The notes: a model not told the origin generated them from the letters alone. DNA of 64,000 bases from Melghirimyces thermohalophilus (GCF_900102685.1 NZ_FMZA01000017.1:19770-83769); one strand, 5' to 3'. Positions 47,551-56,447 are shown, counted from the stretch's first letter. Made by a program: numbers and translations.

Positions 47551-49012
47551 AGCGCAAATCGGGATGGTCATGAATCTGGACAAATGCATCGGCTGTCACA
47601 CCTGCAGTGTCACCTGTAAAAACACCTGGACCAACCGTTCCGGCACCGAGTACATGTATTGGAATAACGTCGAGACCAAGCCGGGGATCGGGTATCCGAA
47701 ACAATGGGAGGATCAGGAAACTTATCGGGGGGGCTGGGTCCTTAAAGACGGACAATTGGAGCTTCGCTCGGGAGGTCGAGCCAGCCGGTTGGCCAACATC
47801 TTTCACAACCCCGATCAACCGACGATGGATGATTATTATGAACCCTGGACCTACGACTACGAAAAACTGACCGACAGCCCGGAGAAGAAACACCAGCCGG
47901 TGGCCCGCTCCAAATCCACCGTCACCGGCGAGTACATGGATATCGAGTGGGGACCCAATTGGGAAGATGACCTTGCAGGCGCACACGAGACGGGGACGCA
48001 GGATGTAAATATGGAGGACATCGAAGAGTCGATTCGCATGGAATTTGAGGACGTGTTCATGATGTATTTACCGCGAATCTGCGAGCACTGCCTCAATCCA
48101 TCCTGTGTATCCGCCTGTCCCTCCGGGGCCATGTACAAACGCGATGAGGATGGCATTGTGCTGGTCGACCAAGAGGCGTGTCGGGCATGGCGTTTCTGCG
48201 TCTCCAGTTGTCCCTATAAAAAGGTGTACTTCAATTGGAAAACCCACAAAGCGGAGAAGTGCACCCTCTGCTTCCCGCGGATTGAAGCCGGGATGCCGAC
48301 AATCTGTTCGGAGACGTGCGTGGGGCGGATCCGTTATCTCGGCATCCTCTTGTACGATGCTGATGCCGTGGAAGCGGCCGCCTCCGTCGCCGATGAACAA
48401 GACCTATATGAATCCCAACTCTCGATCTTCCTCGATCCCCATGATCCCGAAGTGATCGCGCAGGCCCGTCACGATGGAATTCCGGAGGATTGGTTGGAAG
48501 CGGCCCGACGCTCGCCTGTTTATAAGATGGCCGTCGATTGGAAGATCGCCCTACCGCTGCATCCCGAATACCGCACATTGCCCATGGTCTGGTATGTACC
48601 GCCCCTCAGCCCGATTATCAATCGGTTTGAAGGGAAGGGTAGCTCGGCTCACCCGGAGGACGTTTTTCCCGCTATCGATGAGATGCGGATTCCGATTCAG
48701 TATTTGGCCAACTTGCTTGCTGCAGGCGATACGAAGGTGATCCGTCGCGTATTGAAAAAAATGGCGGCGATGCGTTCTTACATGCGTACGGTCCATGTCG
48801 GGGGGCAGATGGAGCCGGAATGGCTCGAGAAAGTGGGGATGGATGCTGATCGGGTGGAGGCCATGTATCGGTTGCTAGCTATCGCCAAATACGAAGACCG
48901 GTTCGTCATTCCTGCCGCTCATAAGGAGGAATGTTCAGACCTGATGCTGGAGCAAGGAGCTTGTGGACTCGATTTTGCTGGTGGACCGGGTTCCTGCGGG
49001 GTTTTTGGTTGA
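47540..49012 (+). CDS. narH: Respiratory nitrate reductase beta subunit (second copy)
   Basis: Second NarH, 490 residues. The four cysteine clusters are CIGCHTCSVTC, CEHCLNPSCVSACP, CRAWRFCVSSCPYKK and CTLCFPRIEAGMPTICSETC. The TTG start at 47540, with CAGGAGGTGG upstream and overlap with narG, is the same arrangement as copy 1. The tail ends GLDFAGGPGSCGVFG, shorter than copy 1 by about 24 residues and with a different arrangement of cysteines. Confidence 0.94.
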   Translation: MKIKAQIGMVMNLDKCIGCHTCSVTCKNTWTNRSGTEYMYWNNVETKPGIGYPKQWEDQETYRGGWVLKDGQLELRSGGRASRLANIFHNPDQPTMDDYYEPWTYDYEKLTDSPEKKHQPVARSKSTVTGEYMDIEWGPNWEDDLAGAHETGTQDVNMEDIEESIRMEFEDVFMMYLPRICEHCLNPSCVSACPSGAMYKRDEDGIVLVDQEACRAWRFCVSSCPYKKVYFNWKTHKAEKCTLCFPRIEAGMPTICSETCVGRIRYLGILLYDADAVEAAASVADEQDLYESQLSIFLDPHDPEVIAQARHDGIPEDWLEAARRSPVYKMAVDWKIALPLHPEYRTLPMVWYVPPLSPIINRFEGKGSSAHPEDVFPAIDEMRIPIQYLANLLAAGDTKVIRRVLKKMAAMRSYMRTVHVGGQMEPEWLEKVGMDADRVEAMYRLLAIAKYEDRFVIPAAHKEECSDLMLEQGACGLDFAGGPGSCGVFG

Positions 49013-49069
49013 CGATCGATGGATACGACGCATTTCAGTCGATCGCGATCTGGAGGAGGGTGATTCCTT

Positions 49070-49612
49070 ATGGAGACATTACAAAATCGACTTCGACTCA
49101 TCTCCTTTTTATTGCAATATCCTGAGGAGGGGTGGAAGAAGATGGTGGGCGATCTGCGGCGAGCGATCGATCCGTTCGAGGATCCCATTGCTCCCTATAT
49201 CCTTCGATTCGCGGAGTTTGTGGACGAGGAGGGGATCGAAGCGATGCAGATCCGTTACGTGCAAACCTTCGATTTCGGAAAAAAAACCCATCTGTATCTC
49301 ACCTATGCCCGGCACGGCGAGCAGCGCGAACGCGGCTCCGCACTGCTCGCCTTAAAGCAGGTGTATGCCCAGAATGGCTTTCAAATGGTGGAAGGTGAGC
49401 TGCCCGATTATTTGCCGCTCATGCTGGAATTTGCCTCTGTGGCGCGGCTCGATTCCGGTATGGCCCTTCTCCGTGAATATCGTCCAGCGATACAGGATAT
49501 CCAGGAACATCTGACGAAGATGGACAGCCCATATGTCGCTATCTTTGACGCGCTTTTGTTCATCCTCGATCAGCAGGGCATCCAATCGATTGCAGAGGAG
49601 GAAGCCCCATGA
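49070..49612 (+). CDS. narJ: Nitrate reductase assembly chaperone NarJ (second copy)
   Basis: NarJ of 180 residues with LRLISFLLQYPEEGW, the hallmark YVQTFDFGKKTHLYLTYARHGEQRERG and DYLPLMLEFASVARL. Unlike copy 1 it does not overlap narH: 57 nt separate them, with GGAGGAGGGTG in front of the ATG. It overlaps narI by ATGA. Confidence 0.92.
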   Translation: METLQNRLRLISFLLQYPEEGWKKMVGDLRRAIDPFEDPIAPYILRFAEFVDEEGIEAMQIRYVQTFDFGKKTHLYLTYARHGEQRERGSALLALKQVYAQNGFQMVEGELPDYLPLMLEFASVARLDSGMALLREYRPAIQDIQEHLTKMDSPYVAIFDALLFILDQQGIQSIAEEEAP

Positions 49613-50325
49613 ACGGGTGGAATCAATTTCTCTGGATCATCTATCCTTATATTGTGATCACCATCTTTATCACAGGGCACTTTTATCGATTGAACCACTA
49701 CCCCTTCAGTTGGACCTCCAAGTCGAGCGAATTTCTGGAGAAGCGAACATTGAGATGGGGGAGCCTCCTATTTCATTGGGGGATCATCTTTGTCATTGTC
49801 GGCCATGTGGCAGGGTTACTGGTACCGATCTCGGTCTATCAGGGTCTTGGGATCTCCGATGAGGCGTACCACATGATGGCATTGTCCGCTGGGGGAATCG
49901 CCGGCCTGTCCACGCTCATCGGCGCTTTCATCCTGATGGTGCGTCGGTTCCGGGTGAAACGGGTGCGTGCGACCAGCAGTGTTGGAGATCGAGTGGCGAT
50001 CGTCCTTATATTGATCGTCTTGTTTACCGGTCTCACTGCCACCGGCACCAACGCGGTTGGCCAAACGGGGTTTGATTATCGGACGACGATCAATCCGTGG
50101 ATACGGGGAATCCTCACCTTTCAACCCGACGCTTCTTTGATGACAGCGGTTCCGGTTGCCTTTAAGATTCACATCCTAGCTGCTCTCAGCTTGTTCGCGG
50201 TTTGGCCGTTTACGCGCCTGGTTCACGTTTTCAGTTTTCCACTCACTTATTTGCGCCGCCGCTATGTGATCTACCGTCAGCGCCGCCCGTCTTGCGAACG
50301 GAAATCGGATAAGACCGTCGTATAG
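49609..50325 (+). CDS. narI: Respiratory nitrate reductase gamma subunit (second copy)
   Basis: NarI of 238 residues. It has TGHFYRLNHYPFSW and LLFHWGIIFVIVGHVAGLLVP near the N-terminus, and FKIHILAALSLFAVWPFTRLVHVFSFP near the C-terminus, giving the diheme histidine set. The basic tail (RQRRPSCERKSDK) is at the cytoplasmic end. The start overlaps narJ by ATGA. Confidence 0.94.
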   Translation: MNGWNQFLWIIYPYIVITIFITGHFYRLNHYPFSWTSKSSEFLEKRTLRWGSLLFHWGIIFVIVGHVAGLLVPISVYQGLGISDEAYHMMALSAGGIAGLSTLIGAFILMVRRFRVKRVRATSSVGDRVAIVLILIVLFTGLTATGTNAVGQTGFDYRTTINPWIRGILTFQPDASLMTAVPVAFKIHILAALSLFAVWPFTRLVHVFSFPLTYLRRRYVIYRQRRPSCERKSDKTVV

Positions 50326-50343
50326 ATTGTCGTGTCGGAAGTA

Positions 50344-50382
50344 GGGGCGAATCCCAGTATGATGGATTCGTCCCGCATTTTG
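50344..50382 (+). terminator. Probable terminator of the second nar operon
   Basis: An 11-bp stem ggggcgaatcc/ggattcgtccc (one G-T pair) is followed by GCATTTT. The weak T-run may allow some readthrough into the next gene. Confidence 0.55.
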
Positions 50383-50414
50383 GAGAAGATAGGGAATGGG
50401 TGGAGGCTATCGTC

Positions 50415-51605
50415 ATGAATCAAACGCATGCGTTTTATTGGTCAGTCTTACAGGTGGTGGTGCTGTTTGGGGTGTGGGCGGTCCTGTGGATCGCCGGTAG
50501 TCCCTACGAATGGTTGCGGCTGTTTGTATTGGCCAGCTTGGTCATCATCAGTCAACGATGGATTTTTAAAAAGAAAGAAGCTGTCACCGCTTCCGGTGCG
50601 ACGGTGATGGCAATTGGTATATTCATCAACGGGGCGATTCACCATTTCCCCGTCCTCGATCAGGGACTGGGTAAAGATCTGACCGTATTTTTATTGCTGG
50701 TGTGGATATTGATCACGGCCTCCTTTGTTCGATCGTACAGACAGGGAATGTTTTACCGACGCCATTTGGAGCACCCTATTCAGAGTTTCGGTTTGGGAAC
50801 GTGGATTGCAGGCACGTCGGTACTGGGTGTTGCTTTATACGAGCGAATGCCTGAGTCGAGATGGATCGTCTTTTTGATGGCCCTCGTGAATCTGTGCTTA
50901 TGGATCCTCTTTATCAAGCAGTGTTGGGCCAATTTTAGAAGGATCATCACCACACCCGCCTTGCGGAACAAGTCCCACGGGGTCCTATTGCTGTCCACGG
51001 TCAGTACACAATCCCTGGTGGTACTCTACAACACTATCATCGATCATCCTATTCTCATGCGTTGGAGTCAGGCTATGATCCTCTTCGGTGTCATCCTGTA
51101 TGTCGTCGGATGGCTGCTCGTCGTCAATCGTTATCGCCGGTTGCGGGAATGGACCGTTGCCGACGATTGGGAAAACACCAACTGCATCATCCATGGGGCG
51201 ATGTCGATTACCGGTTTGGCCGCTGCTACTTCGGGAGCGGTGTCACCAGACTGGACCCTGCTCATCTGGCTTTGGGTCCTTGTCTGGTTTGTGATCGTAG
51301 AAACAATCGAACTGGTCCGGGTGGCCATGAGATTGAAGCAATATGGCCCCACAGTGGGGATCGGAACTCACCGGATCACCCAGTGGTCTAGAAACTTTAC
51401 CTTTGGGATGCTCTATGCGTTTACACTCCATTTCGATCTATCCGAAACAGTTTTTGCGCACCTATCCATCCTCCACCTCATCCACCGCTGGATTCTCACC
51501 GGCGGCGCCTGGATCGTGTTGGGCTTGCTTGTGAACGAATGCTTGCTTTATATCAAGGCCAATATACGCGGCAAAGCTGCGGACGGATCCAAGATGATCG
51601 GTTAA
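50415..51605 (+). CDS. Polytopic membrane protein of unknown function
   Basis: Integral membrane protein of 396 residues with about ten hydrophobic helices. Histidines are placed in or near helices: INGAIHHFPV, HGVLLLSTVS, NCIIHGAMSITG, AFTLHFDLSETVFAHLSILHLIHRW. The histidine clusters resemble heme- or metal-binding membrane proteins of respiratory clusters more than a classical transporter; the fold is also compatible with a SLAC1/TehA-like channel. I cannot assign a family. The ATG at 50415 has GGAGG 8 nt upstream. It lies between narI2 and qNor, so a denitrification role is likely. Confidence 0.7.
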   Translation: MNQTHAFYWSVLQVVVLFGVWAVLWIAGSPYEWLRLFVLASLVIISQRWIFKKKEAVTASGATVMAIGIFINGAIHHFPVLDQGLGKDLTVFLLLVWILITASFVRSYRQGMFYRRHLEHPIQSFGLGTWIAGTSVLGVALYERMPESRWIVFLMALVNLCLWILFIKQCWANFRRIITTPALRNKSHGVLLLSTVSTQSLVVLYNTIIDHPILMRWSQAMILFGVILYVVGWLLVVNRYRRLREWTVADDWENTNCIIHGAMSITGLAAATSGAVSPDWTLLIWLWVLVWFVIVETIELVRVAMRLKQYGPTVGIGTHRITQWSRNFTFGMLYAFTLHFDLSETVFAHLSILHLIHRWILTGGAWIVLGLLVNECLLYIKANIRGKAADGSKMIG

Positions 51606-51635
51606 AAGCCCCAGGGGAGCCCTCAGGGCTTTTTT
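51604..51635 (+). terminator. Rho-independent terminator
   Basis: The stem aaagccc/gggcttt has inner complementarity and T6. It starts at the stop codon of the membrane protein. Confidence 0.75.
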
Positions 51636-51674
51636 GGTCGGTTTGGTTTACAAAACGTTGACAGTTCCCCCGTT

Positions 51675-51717
51675 TGTGTAGGGAATCACAAACCGAATAG
51701 GCTGAGCCCTCCATACT
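51675..51717 (+). promoter_or_regulatory. Class II FNR/CRP-type promoter of the NO reductase gene
   Basis: TGTGT-AGGGAA-TCACA (51675-51690, one mismatch) lies inside the longer symmetry tttgtg/cacaaa. After 21 nt comes CATACT (51712-51717) in the shared context tccatactgaa. Confidence 0.75.
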
Positions 51718-51759
51718 GAAAGTGTAAAACGATGCCATCAATAGAGGGAGGGGTACAGC

Positions 51760-54069
51760 GTGAAACCGGAAGTGAAGCCCCGGCCGCAACGATTTCGGCG
51801 GTCACTTTTGAAACAGGTGCTGATCTTAACCATCGTCTTAGGATTTACGGTGTTGTTGATCGGTGGGTATTGGGTGTACCAATCCATGGCTCCCCGTCCG
51901 GACAAGGTGGTCGATCCGACGGGAGATGTCGTGACCACCGCTGAGCAGATTCAAGGGGGGCAAGCAGTCTATCAGAAATACGGGCTGATGGATTACGGCT
52001 CCGTTTTGGGCCACGGTTCCTATCTGGGTCCGGACTTCACGGCGGAAGCCCTGCATATTCAGGTGGAAGCGATGCAGTCCTTCTTTGCTGAGCGGGATTA
52101 CGACAAGCCGTGGGAGGAGCTGAGTGCTGAACAGCAGGTCGTCATCGAGGACAAAGTCAAGAAGGAATTGAAGAAAAATCGATATGACCCGGAAACGGAT
52201 ACGCTTACCTTGAGCGAGGCGGAAGTCCATGCCTTGAACGCGGTGAGGGACCACTACGCAAAGGTCTTCACCGATGGGGATGGACGCGGAATTCAACCCG
52301 GATTGATACAGGAAGAACACATGCCGGAGCAGGATCGAGCCTGGGTGGGGGAAGGAGATCAACTGACGCAAATCGGTGACTTCTTTTTCTGGACCAGCTG
52401 GCTTTCCAGCACGGACCGTCCCGGTGAAAGCTACACCTACACCAATAATTGGCCCTACGATTCGGAAGCTGGCAATGAGATGTCCTATTCATCCGTCTGG
52501 TGGAGCGCCGCCAGTGTGGCGCTGCTGATCGGGTTCATCGGATTGATCGTGTACGTGTACTGGCGGTACAAGCTGGATATGGAGGAAGCGTATACAGCGA
52601 AGACGTTTCCCCAGTTCGATCTGAAAAATCTCCGGGTGACACCCAGTCAGTTGAAATCGGGGAAATACTTCGCGGTCGTTGCCCTTCTGTTTCTGATCCA
52701 ATCGATGCTCGGTGGTCTGCTCGCCCACTACTACCTGGAACCGGACAGCTTTTTCGGGCTGAGTTTTATCGCCGACATTCTCCCTTTCAATATCACCAAA
52801 GGCTATCACCTCCAGCTGGCCATCTTCTGGATTGCCACCGCCTGGCTGGGTATGGGGATTTATCTCGCCCCGCTGGTCGGAGGACAGGAACCGAAGGGTC
52901 AAGGGAAATGGGTTGATTTCCTCTTCTGGGCGTTGGTGATCCTGGTGTTCGGCAGCCTGATCGGTCAGTGGTTGGGTGTCAACGGCTACTTGGGCAACGC
53001 CTGGTTCCTGTTCGGCCACCAGGGTTGGGAATACCTCGAACTGGGCCGGATATGGCAGGTGATCCTCGCCGTCGGCATGTTCATCTGGCTGTTGATCGTC
53101 TGGCGCGGCTTGCGCGGGGCACTCCGCACAGAGACGGATAAGGGAGGGCTTACTCACCTGCTCTTCTACGCGGCCATCGCGGTTCCGGTATTCTACATCT
53201 TCGCCTTTTTCTTCAACCCATCCAGCAACATCACCTACGCAGACTACTGGCGGTGGTGGATCATCCACCTGTGGGTGGAAGGCATTTTCGAGGTCTTCGC
53301 GGTGGTAGTGATCGGGTTTTTGATGGTCCACATGGGCCTGGTGACCAAAAAATCCACCGTGCGCGCCCTGTATTTTCAACTGATTCTACTGTTGGGCTCC
53401 GGAGTGATCGGCACCGGCCATCACTACTACTGGATCGGTGCTCCCGAGGCATGGATCGGACTGGGTGCAGTTTTTTCCGCCCTGGAAGTGGTTCCGCTCA
53501 CCCTGTTGATCTTGGAAGCTTACGGACAATACCGGGTGCTTAAACACGGCGGCGTTCACTTTCCTTACCGGGCTTCCTTCTGGTTTCTGATCTCGACCGC
53601 GATCTGGAACCTGATCGGCGCCGGCGTGCTCGGGTTCCTGATCAACCTCCCGGCGGTCTCCTATTTTCAACACGGCTCCTTCCTCACACCGGCCCACGGT
53701 CACGGATCGCTGATGGGCGTGTACGGGATGTTCGCGATTGCGGTGCTTCTTTACACCATGCGGAATCTGGTCAAGCCGGAAAAATGGAACGACCGCTTGC
53801 TGAAGATCTCCATGTGGGGACTCAATATCGGATTGGCTGGTATGATTTTGGTGACTTTGTTGCCTGTGGGTATGATTCAGTTGCAGGAATCCTACACTCA
53901 AGGGTTTTGGGTGGCCCGGGACCCCTCCTTCTATGAACAGCCGTTGGTTGAAACACTGCTGTGGTGGAGAGCGCTGCCCGATACCATTTTCATTCTGGTC
54001 GGTGTGCTCCCCCTCGTTTGGTTCGTAGTCCGCTCCCTCTTTCATCTTCGCAAGCCGACAAAAGAATAG
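51760..54069 (+). CDS. norB: Quinol-dependent nitric oxide reductase (qNor)
   Basis: Membrane heme b/b3-FeB enzyme reducing 2 NO to N2O, 769 residues. The fused N-terminal extension (about 40-225, periplasmic-side domain with GLMDYGSVLGHGSYLGPDFTAEAL) distinguishes qNor from the two-subunit cNor. The heme-copper-oxidase-like core has GYHLQLAIFWIATAWLGMGIYLAP, HLWVEGIFEVFAVVVIGFL with the FeB-site glutamate, GTGHHYYWIGAP and AHGHGSLMGVYG. No c-type heme CxxCH motif occurs. GTG start at 51760 behind GAGGGAGGGG. It is monocistronic. Confidence 0.94.
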   Translation: MKPEVKPRPQRFRRSLLKQVLILTIVLGFTVLLIGGYWVYQSMAPRPDKVVDPTGDVVTTAEQIQGGQAVYQKYGLMDYGSVLGHGSYLGPDFTAEALHIQVEAMQSFFAERDYDKPWEELSAEQQVVIEDKVKKELKKNRYDPETDTLTLSEAEVHALNAVRDHYAKVFTDGDGRGIQPGLIQEEHMPEQDRAWVGEGDQLTQIGDFFFWTSWLSSTDRPGESYTYTNNWPYDSEAGNEMSYSSVWWSAASVALLIGFIGLIVYVYWRYKLDMEEAYTAKTFPQFDLKNLRVTPSQLKSGKYFAVVALLFLIQSMLGGLLAHYYLEPDSFFGLSFIADILPFNITKGYHLQLAIFWIATAWLGMGIYLAPLVGGQEPKGQGKWVDFLFWALVILVFGSLIGQWLGVNGYLGNAWFLFGHQGWEYLELGRIWQVILAVGMFIWLLIVWRGLRGALRTETDKGGLTHLLFYAAIAVPVFYIFAFFFNPSSNITYADYWRWWIIHLWVEGIFEVFAVVVIGFLMVHMGLVTKKSTVRALYFQLILLLGSGVIGTGHHYYWIGAPEAWIGLGAVFSALEVVPLTLLILEAYGQYRVLKHGGVHFPYRASFWFLISTAIWNLIGAGVLGFLINLPAVSYFQHGSFLTPAHGHGSLMGVYGMFAIAVLLYTMRNLVKPEKWNDRLLKISMWGLNIGLAGMILVTLLPVGMIQLQESYTQGFWVARDPSFYEQPLVETLLWWRALPDTIFILVGVLPLVWFVVRSLFHLRKPTKE

Positions 54070-54081
54070 TTCCCGAGGACA

Positions 54082-54112
54082 AAGCCTTACGCTCCGGCGT
54101 AAGGCTTATTTA
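54082..54112 (+). terminator. Rho-independent terminator of qNor
   Basis: A perfect 11-bp stem aagccttacgc/gcgtaaggctt with a 4-nt loop is followed by ATTTAT. It lies 12 nt after the stop. Confidence 0.8.
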
Positions 54113-54164
54113 TAGAGGGAATTTCAGGTATCAGGGGAAGGTCACTCATCGGAGTTGGGAAGGT

Positions 54165-54281
54165 TTAGCGTTTAATCCCCGACCCCTCTGTTTGTTCAAG
54201 AAAGCTTCGGTCGCTTTGATTTTGGGCGTCCACTACTTTCCAATCTCCGTTTGGTTGTCTGCGCAGGGCGATCAAAGCCAT
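54165..54281 (-). CDS. Possible 38-residue ORF
   Basis: A short frame (MALIALRRQPNGDWKVVDAQ, continuing to GSGIKR) has plausible amino-acid composition but only a crowded AAAGAG before the ATG. It lies downstream of the leftward terminator at 54286. It could be the end of a lost gene or noise; no family recognised. Confidence 0.2.
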   Translation of the reverse strand: MALIALRRQPNGDWKVVDAQNQSDRSFLEQTEGSGIKR

Positions 54282-54285
54282 CTCT

Positions 54286-54315
54286 TTATAAAAGCCGCCG
54301 ATAACATGGGCGGCT
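54286..54315 (-). terminator. Rho-independent terminator of the cupin gene (leftward)
   Basis: The stem agccgcc/ggcggct is followed leftward by TTTTATA. It lies 48 nt after the cupin stop. Confidence 0.65.
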
Positions 54316-54362
54316 CTTCACTTATAAAAGACGGGTTTAGCTTGTTTGACAAGGGATAAGGA

Positions 54363-54902
54363 TCATATCATTTTCACGGCAGAAGGAGGGGAGAGGAATG
54401 TTACATTGTTAGCGGCGCACACCTCTCGAGTCTTCTCGGTCTCTTTCGGCTGTAGTCTGGAGAGTCCGTCGAACATCTTTTCGGAGTCGCTCGTCGGTGA
54501 TAGGACTTTGGGCATCGACTCACCGGTGATTCGAAAACCGTGGGAGATGCTCTTGGGCATGTACACGATATCTCCTTGACGGGCTTCCAGCTTCTCGTCT
54601 CCCAACTGTGCGATCAGCTCCCCGTCGATGACATAGAGGCACTCGTCATCATCCCGGTGGATATGCATTGGAACACCGGTTCCGGGAGGCGCATCGTGGA
54701 TAAAGGAGACCAAGGACCCGCCACTCATCTCCTGTCTGGATGCGGGAGATCTGAGCGAACCTCCTTCTCCGATCGGGGGATAAATAAAAAAGTTTCCCGT
54801 GACGGGAAACGTGTCGACTTTCAACGCAGGATTTATCCGAAAAAGAACAGTTGGCGTTTGGCTTCCTCGGACATTCTCGTCGGATTCCATGGCGGGTTCC
54901 AA
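54363..54902 (-). CDS. Cupin domain protein (start uncertain)
   Basis: Small cupin-barrel protein, up to 179 residues, with metal motif PPGTGVPMHIHRDDDECLYVIDGE (two His, Glu) and the second cupin motif GDIVYMPKSISHGF. The barrel spans roughly residues 60-130. The frame's first ATG at 54902 lies inside the DUF59 gene, and a terminator hairpin (54784-54810) sits in the first third of the frame. The N-terminal 45 residues are therefore doubtful. AAGGAGG at 54758-54766 is not followed by a good start codon, and ATG 54728 is a late alternative. It may be an N-terminally eroded gene. Confidence 0.6.
   Translation of the reverse strand: MEPAMESDENVRGSQTPTVLFRINPALKVDTFPVTGNFFIYPPIGEGGSLRSPASRQEMSGGSLVSFIHDAPPGTGVPMHIHRDDDECLYVIDGELIAQLGDEKLEARQGDIVYMPKSISHGFRITGESMPKVLSPTSDSEKMFDGLSRLQPKETEKTREVCAANNVTFLSPPSAVKMI
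54784..54810 (-). terminator. Rho-independent terminator of the DUF2249/NnrS-like/DUF59 operon (leftward)
   Basis: The stem gtttcccg/cgggaaac with a TGA loop is followed leftward by TTTTTTATTTA. It lies 23 nt after the DUF59 stop and inside the cupin reading frame. Confidence 0.75.
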
Positions 54903-55138
54903 ACCAGTTCCACGTCAACTTCTTGGATGTCGGGATGTTCTTGGAGGGCGCGTCGCACGCCTTCGGCGATGGTATCGTGAAGCGGGCAGCCCGGGGTGGT
55001 TAAGGTCATACGGACATAGACGCAGCCACCGTCTACTTGTAAGTCGTAGATTAAGCCCAGGTCGACCACGTTGACGCCCAGCTCCGGATCGATCACTTGC
55101 TTCAGCAGTTGAGTGGCGTCTTCTACCGTTAAGGACAT
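54833..55138 (-). CDS. DUF59/MIP18 family iron-sulfur assembly-type protein
   Basis: Cytoplasmic protein of 101 residues in the PaaD/SufT/MIP18 family, which helps load iron-sulfur clusters onto targets. Signature stretches are VIDPELGVNVVDLGLIYDL and MTLTTPGCPLHDTIAEGV, with the conserved cysteine in TPGCP. The end VELVWNPPWNPTRMSEEAKR is typical. AAAGGAGGTGA precedes the ATG. It lies 30 nt after the membrane gene in a leftward operon under a TGTGA-type promoter. A role in nitrate-respiration iron-sulfur proteins or their repair after NO stress is likely by context. Confidence 0.9.
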   Translation of the reverse strand: MSLTVEDATQLLKQVIDPELGVNVVDLGLIYDLQVDGGCVYVRMTLTTPGCPLHDTIAEGVRRALQEHPDIQEVDVELVWNPPWNPTRMSEEAKRQLFFFG

Positions 55139-55168
55139 GGTTCCATCACCTCCTTTTGATCGGCAATC

Positions 55169-56437
55169 CTAGCGGACAAAGACGAGGGCGATCCATGTTA
55201 TATAGGCGAGGGAGCTGAGGGATAGAACGGCACCGGCAAGGACGGTGAACATTTCCGATGGGATGGCGATTCCCGCCGTCATCAAGAGCAGTGCGATCCC
55301 GATCATTTTTAAGGTGATCCCAATCCATCGCTGGTTGATCAGATCGCCGAGGGTGGGGGTGGATGGTTTACCGGCGTGAACGCCGTATTTGTACGTCCAC
55401 CACAGAAAAGGAACGATTTTGGAGAGATAGCCGAGGATGGTCATGCCGACCCAGCCGTACAGATAAATCCAGCCGAGGATCAACTGAAGGCGGGGATCCT
55501 CGAAGGAGAGCCAGGGAGCTGAGATGAGAAACAGCACCGCGATCAGCGTGACGCCATGGGCGGACCACTGGGTGAAGGCAATGCCGGGGCCGGGGTGTTT
55601 TTTGATCGCGTGTTTCCGGATCTCCTTGAGGTGCAGGCTGTATGCGATCAAGGCCGATGTGATCAATCCTCCACCGAGCCAATGGCCGAGGGGAGCATCG
55701 AGAATGGAAGCGGTGACCCCTGTGATCACCCCGAGGTTCCACAGGAACCACACCACCTTCTGTTTCCTGGTGGGAACCTGGTGGGCGAGGTGAAACATGG
55801 ACAGCAATTTATAACTGAAACCGGTAATCAGCAGCCCAAACCAACCGACCGCTCCCAACCAGAGGTGGGCGGTTAAAAGCTGCAGACGAAAAGATGCATC
55901 CCAGCCGGTGGCGAAGCCGATTCCCATCGTAAGTCCCGTTCCCCCCGCCAGCAGGAGGTAGATGAGAGCCGAGGCGACACTGAGAGTGATGGGGTTCCAA
56001 CTGCGGGCCAATCGCAGGGTTTGTCCGATATTGCAGGTGAATAGCAGGATCCCTGTAAAGGTGAGAAGCGCAAAAGCGGCGATCCAGCCGGTTTGAAACT
56101 GTCGAAAACCGACAACCAGACCGGCGACACCCAAGGTGAACAGGGCGTATTGGATAAAGCCGAGTTTTCGGCTGTAAACGTCGCGCTGCAGGATGACGGA
56201 AATCAATTGATAGACGGCGCCCATGGCGACCATGGTGGCCCATCCGAGCAGGATGAGATGGACATGGGACCAACCGACTGGGTTTCGCGGTGCGTCATCG
56301 ATCCATCCGAGATGGCCCACCAGGGTGAAAAGGTGAAAGGTGACAAAACCGATCATTCCTGTAACGATAAACAGGAAAGGTAGACGAAAAGTGGCTCGAT
56401 CCACCGTTGTCCCCGGCATTCCCGCATGCATTTGCAT
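55169..56437 (-). CDS. NnrS / heme-copper-oxidase-I-like membrane protein
   Basis: Twelve-helix membrane protein of 422 residues. Histidines sit in helices as in heme proteins: GFVTFHLFTLVGH, NPVGWSHVHLILLGWATMVAMGAVY, LLTAHLWLGAVGWFGLL, SMFHLAHQVPTRKQ. The GWSHVHLILLGW helix recalls subunit I of heme-copper oxidases and NO reductases, and the overall length recalls NnrS, a heme-copper protein tied to NO tolerance. The exact family cannot be fixed by eye. It follows the DUF2249 gene by 10 nt and precedes DUF59 in the same operon. Confidence 0.7.
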   Translation of the reverse strand: MQMHAGMPGTTVDRATFRLPFLFIVTGMIGFVTFHLFTLVGHLGWIDDAPRNPVGWSHVHLILLGWATMVAMGAVYQLISVILQRDVYSRKLGFIQYALFTLGVAGLVVGFRQFQTGWIAAFALLTFTGILLFTCNIGQTLRLARSWNPITLSVASALIYLLLAGGTGLTMGIGFATGWDASFRLQLLTAHLWLGAVGWFGLLITGFSYKLLSMFHLAHQVPTRKQKVVWFLWNLGVITGVTASILDAPLGHWLGGGLITSALIAYSLHLKEIRKHAIKKHPGPGIAFTQWSAHGVTLIAVLFLISAPWLSFEDPRLQLILGWIYLYGWVGMTILGYLSKIVPFLWWTYKYGVHAGKPSTPTLGDLINQRWIGITLKMIGIALLLMTAGIAIPSEMFTVLAGAVLSLSSLAYITWIALVFVR

Positions 56438-56447
56438 CCAATCCCCC

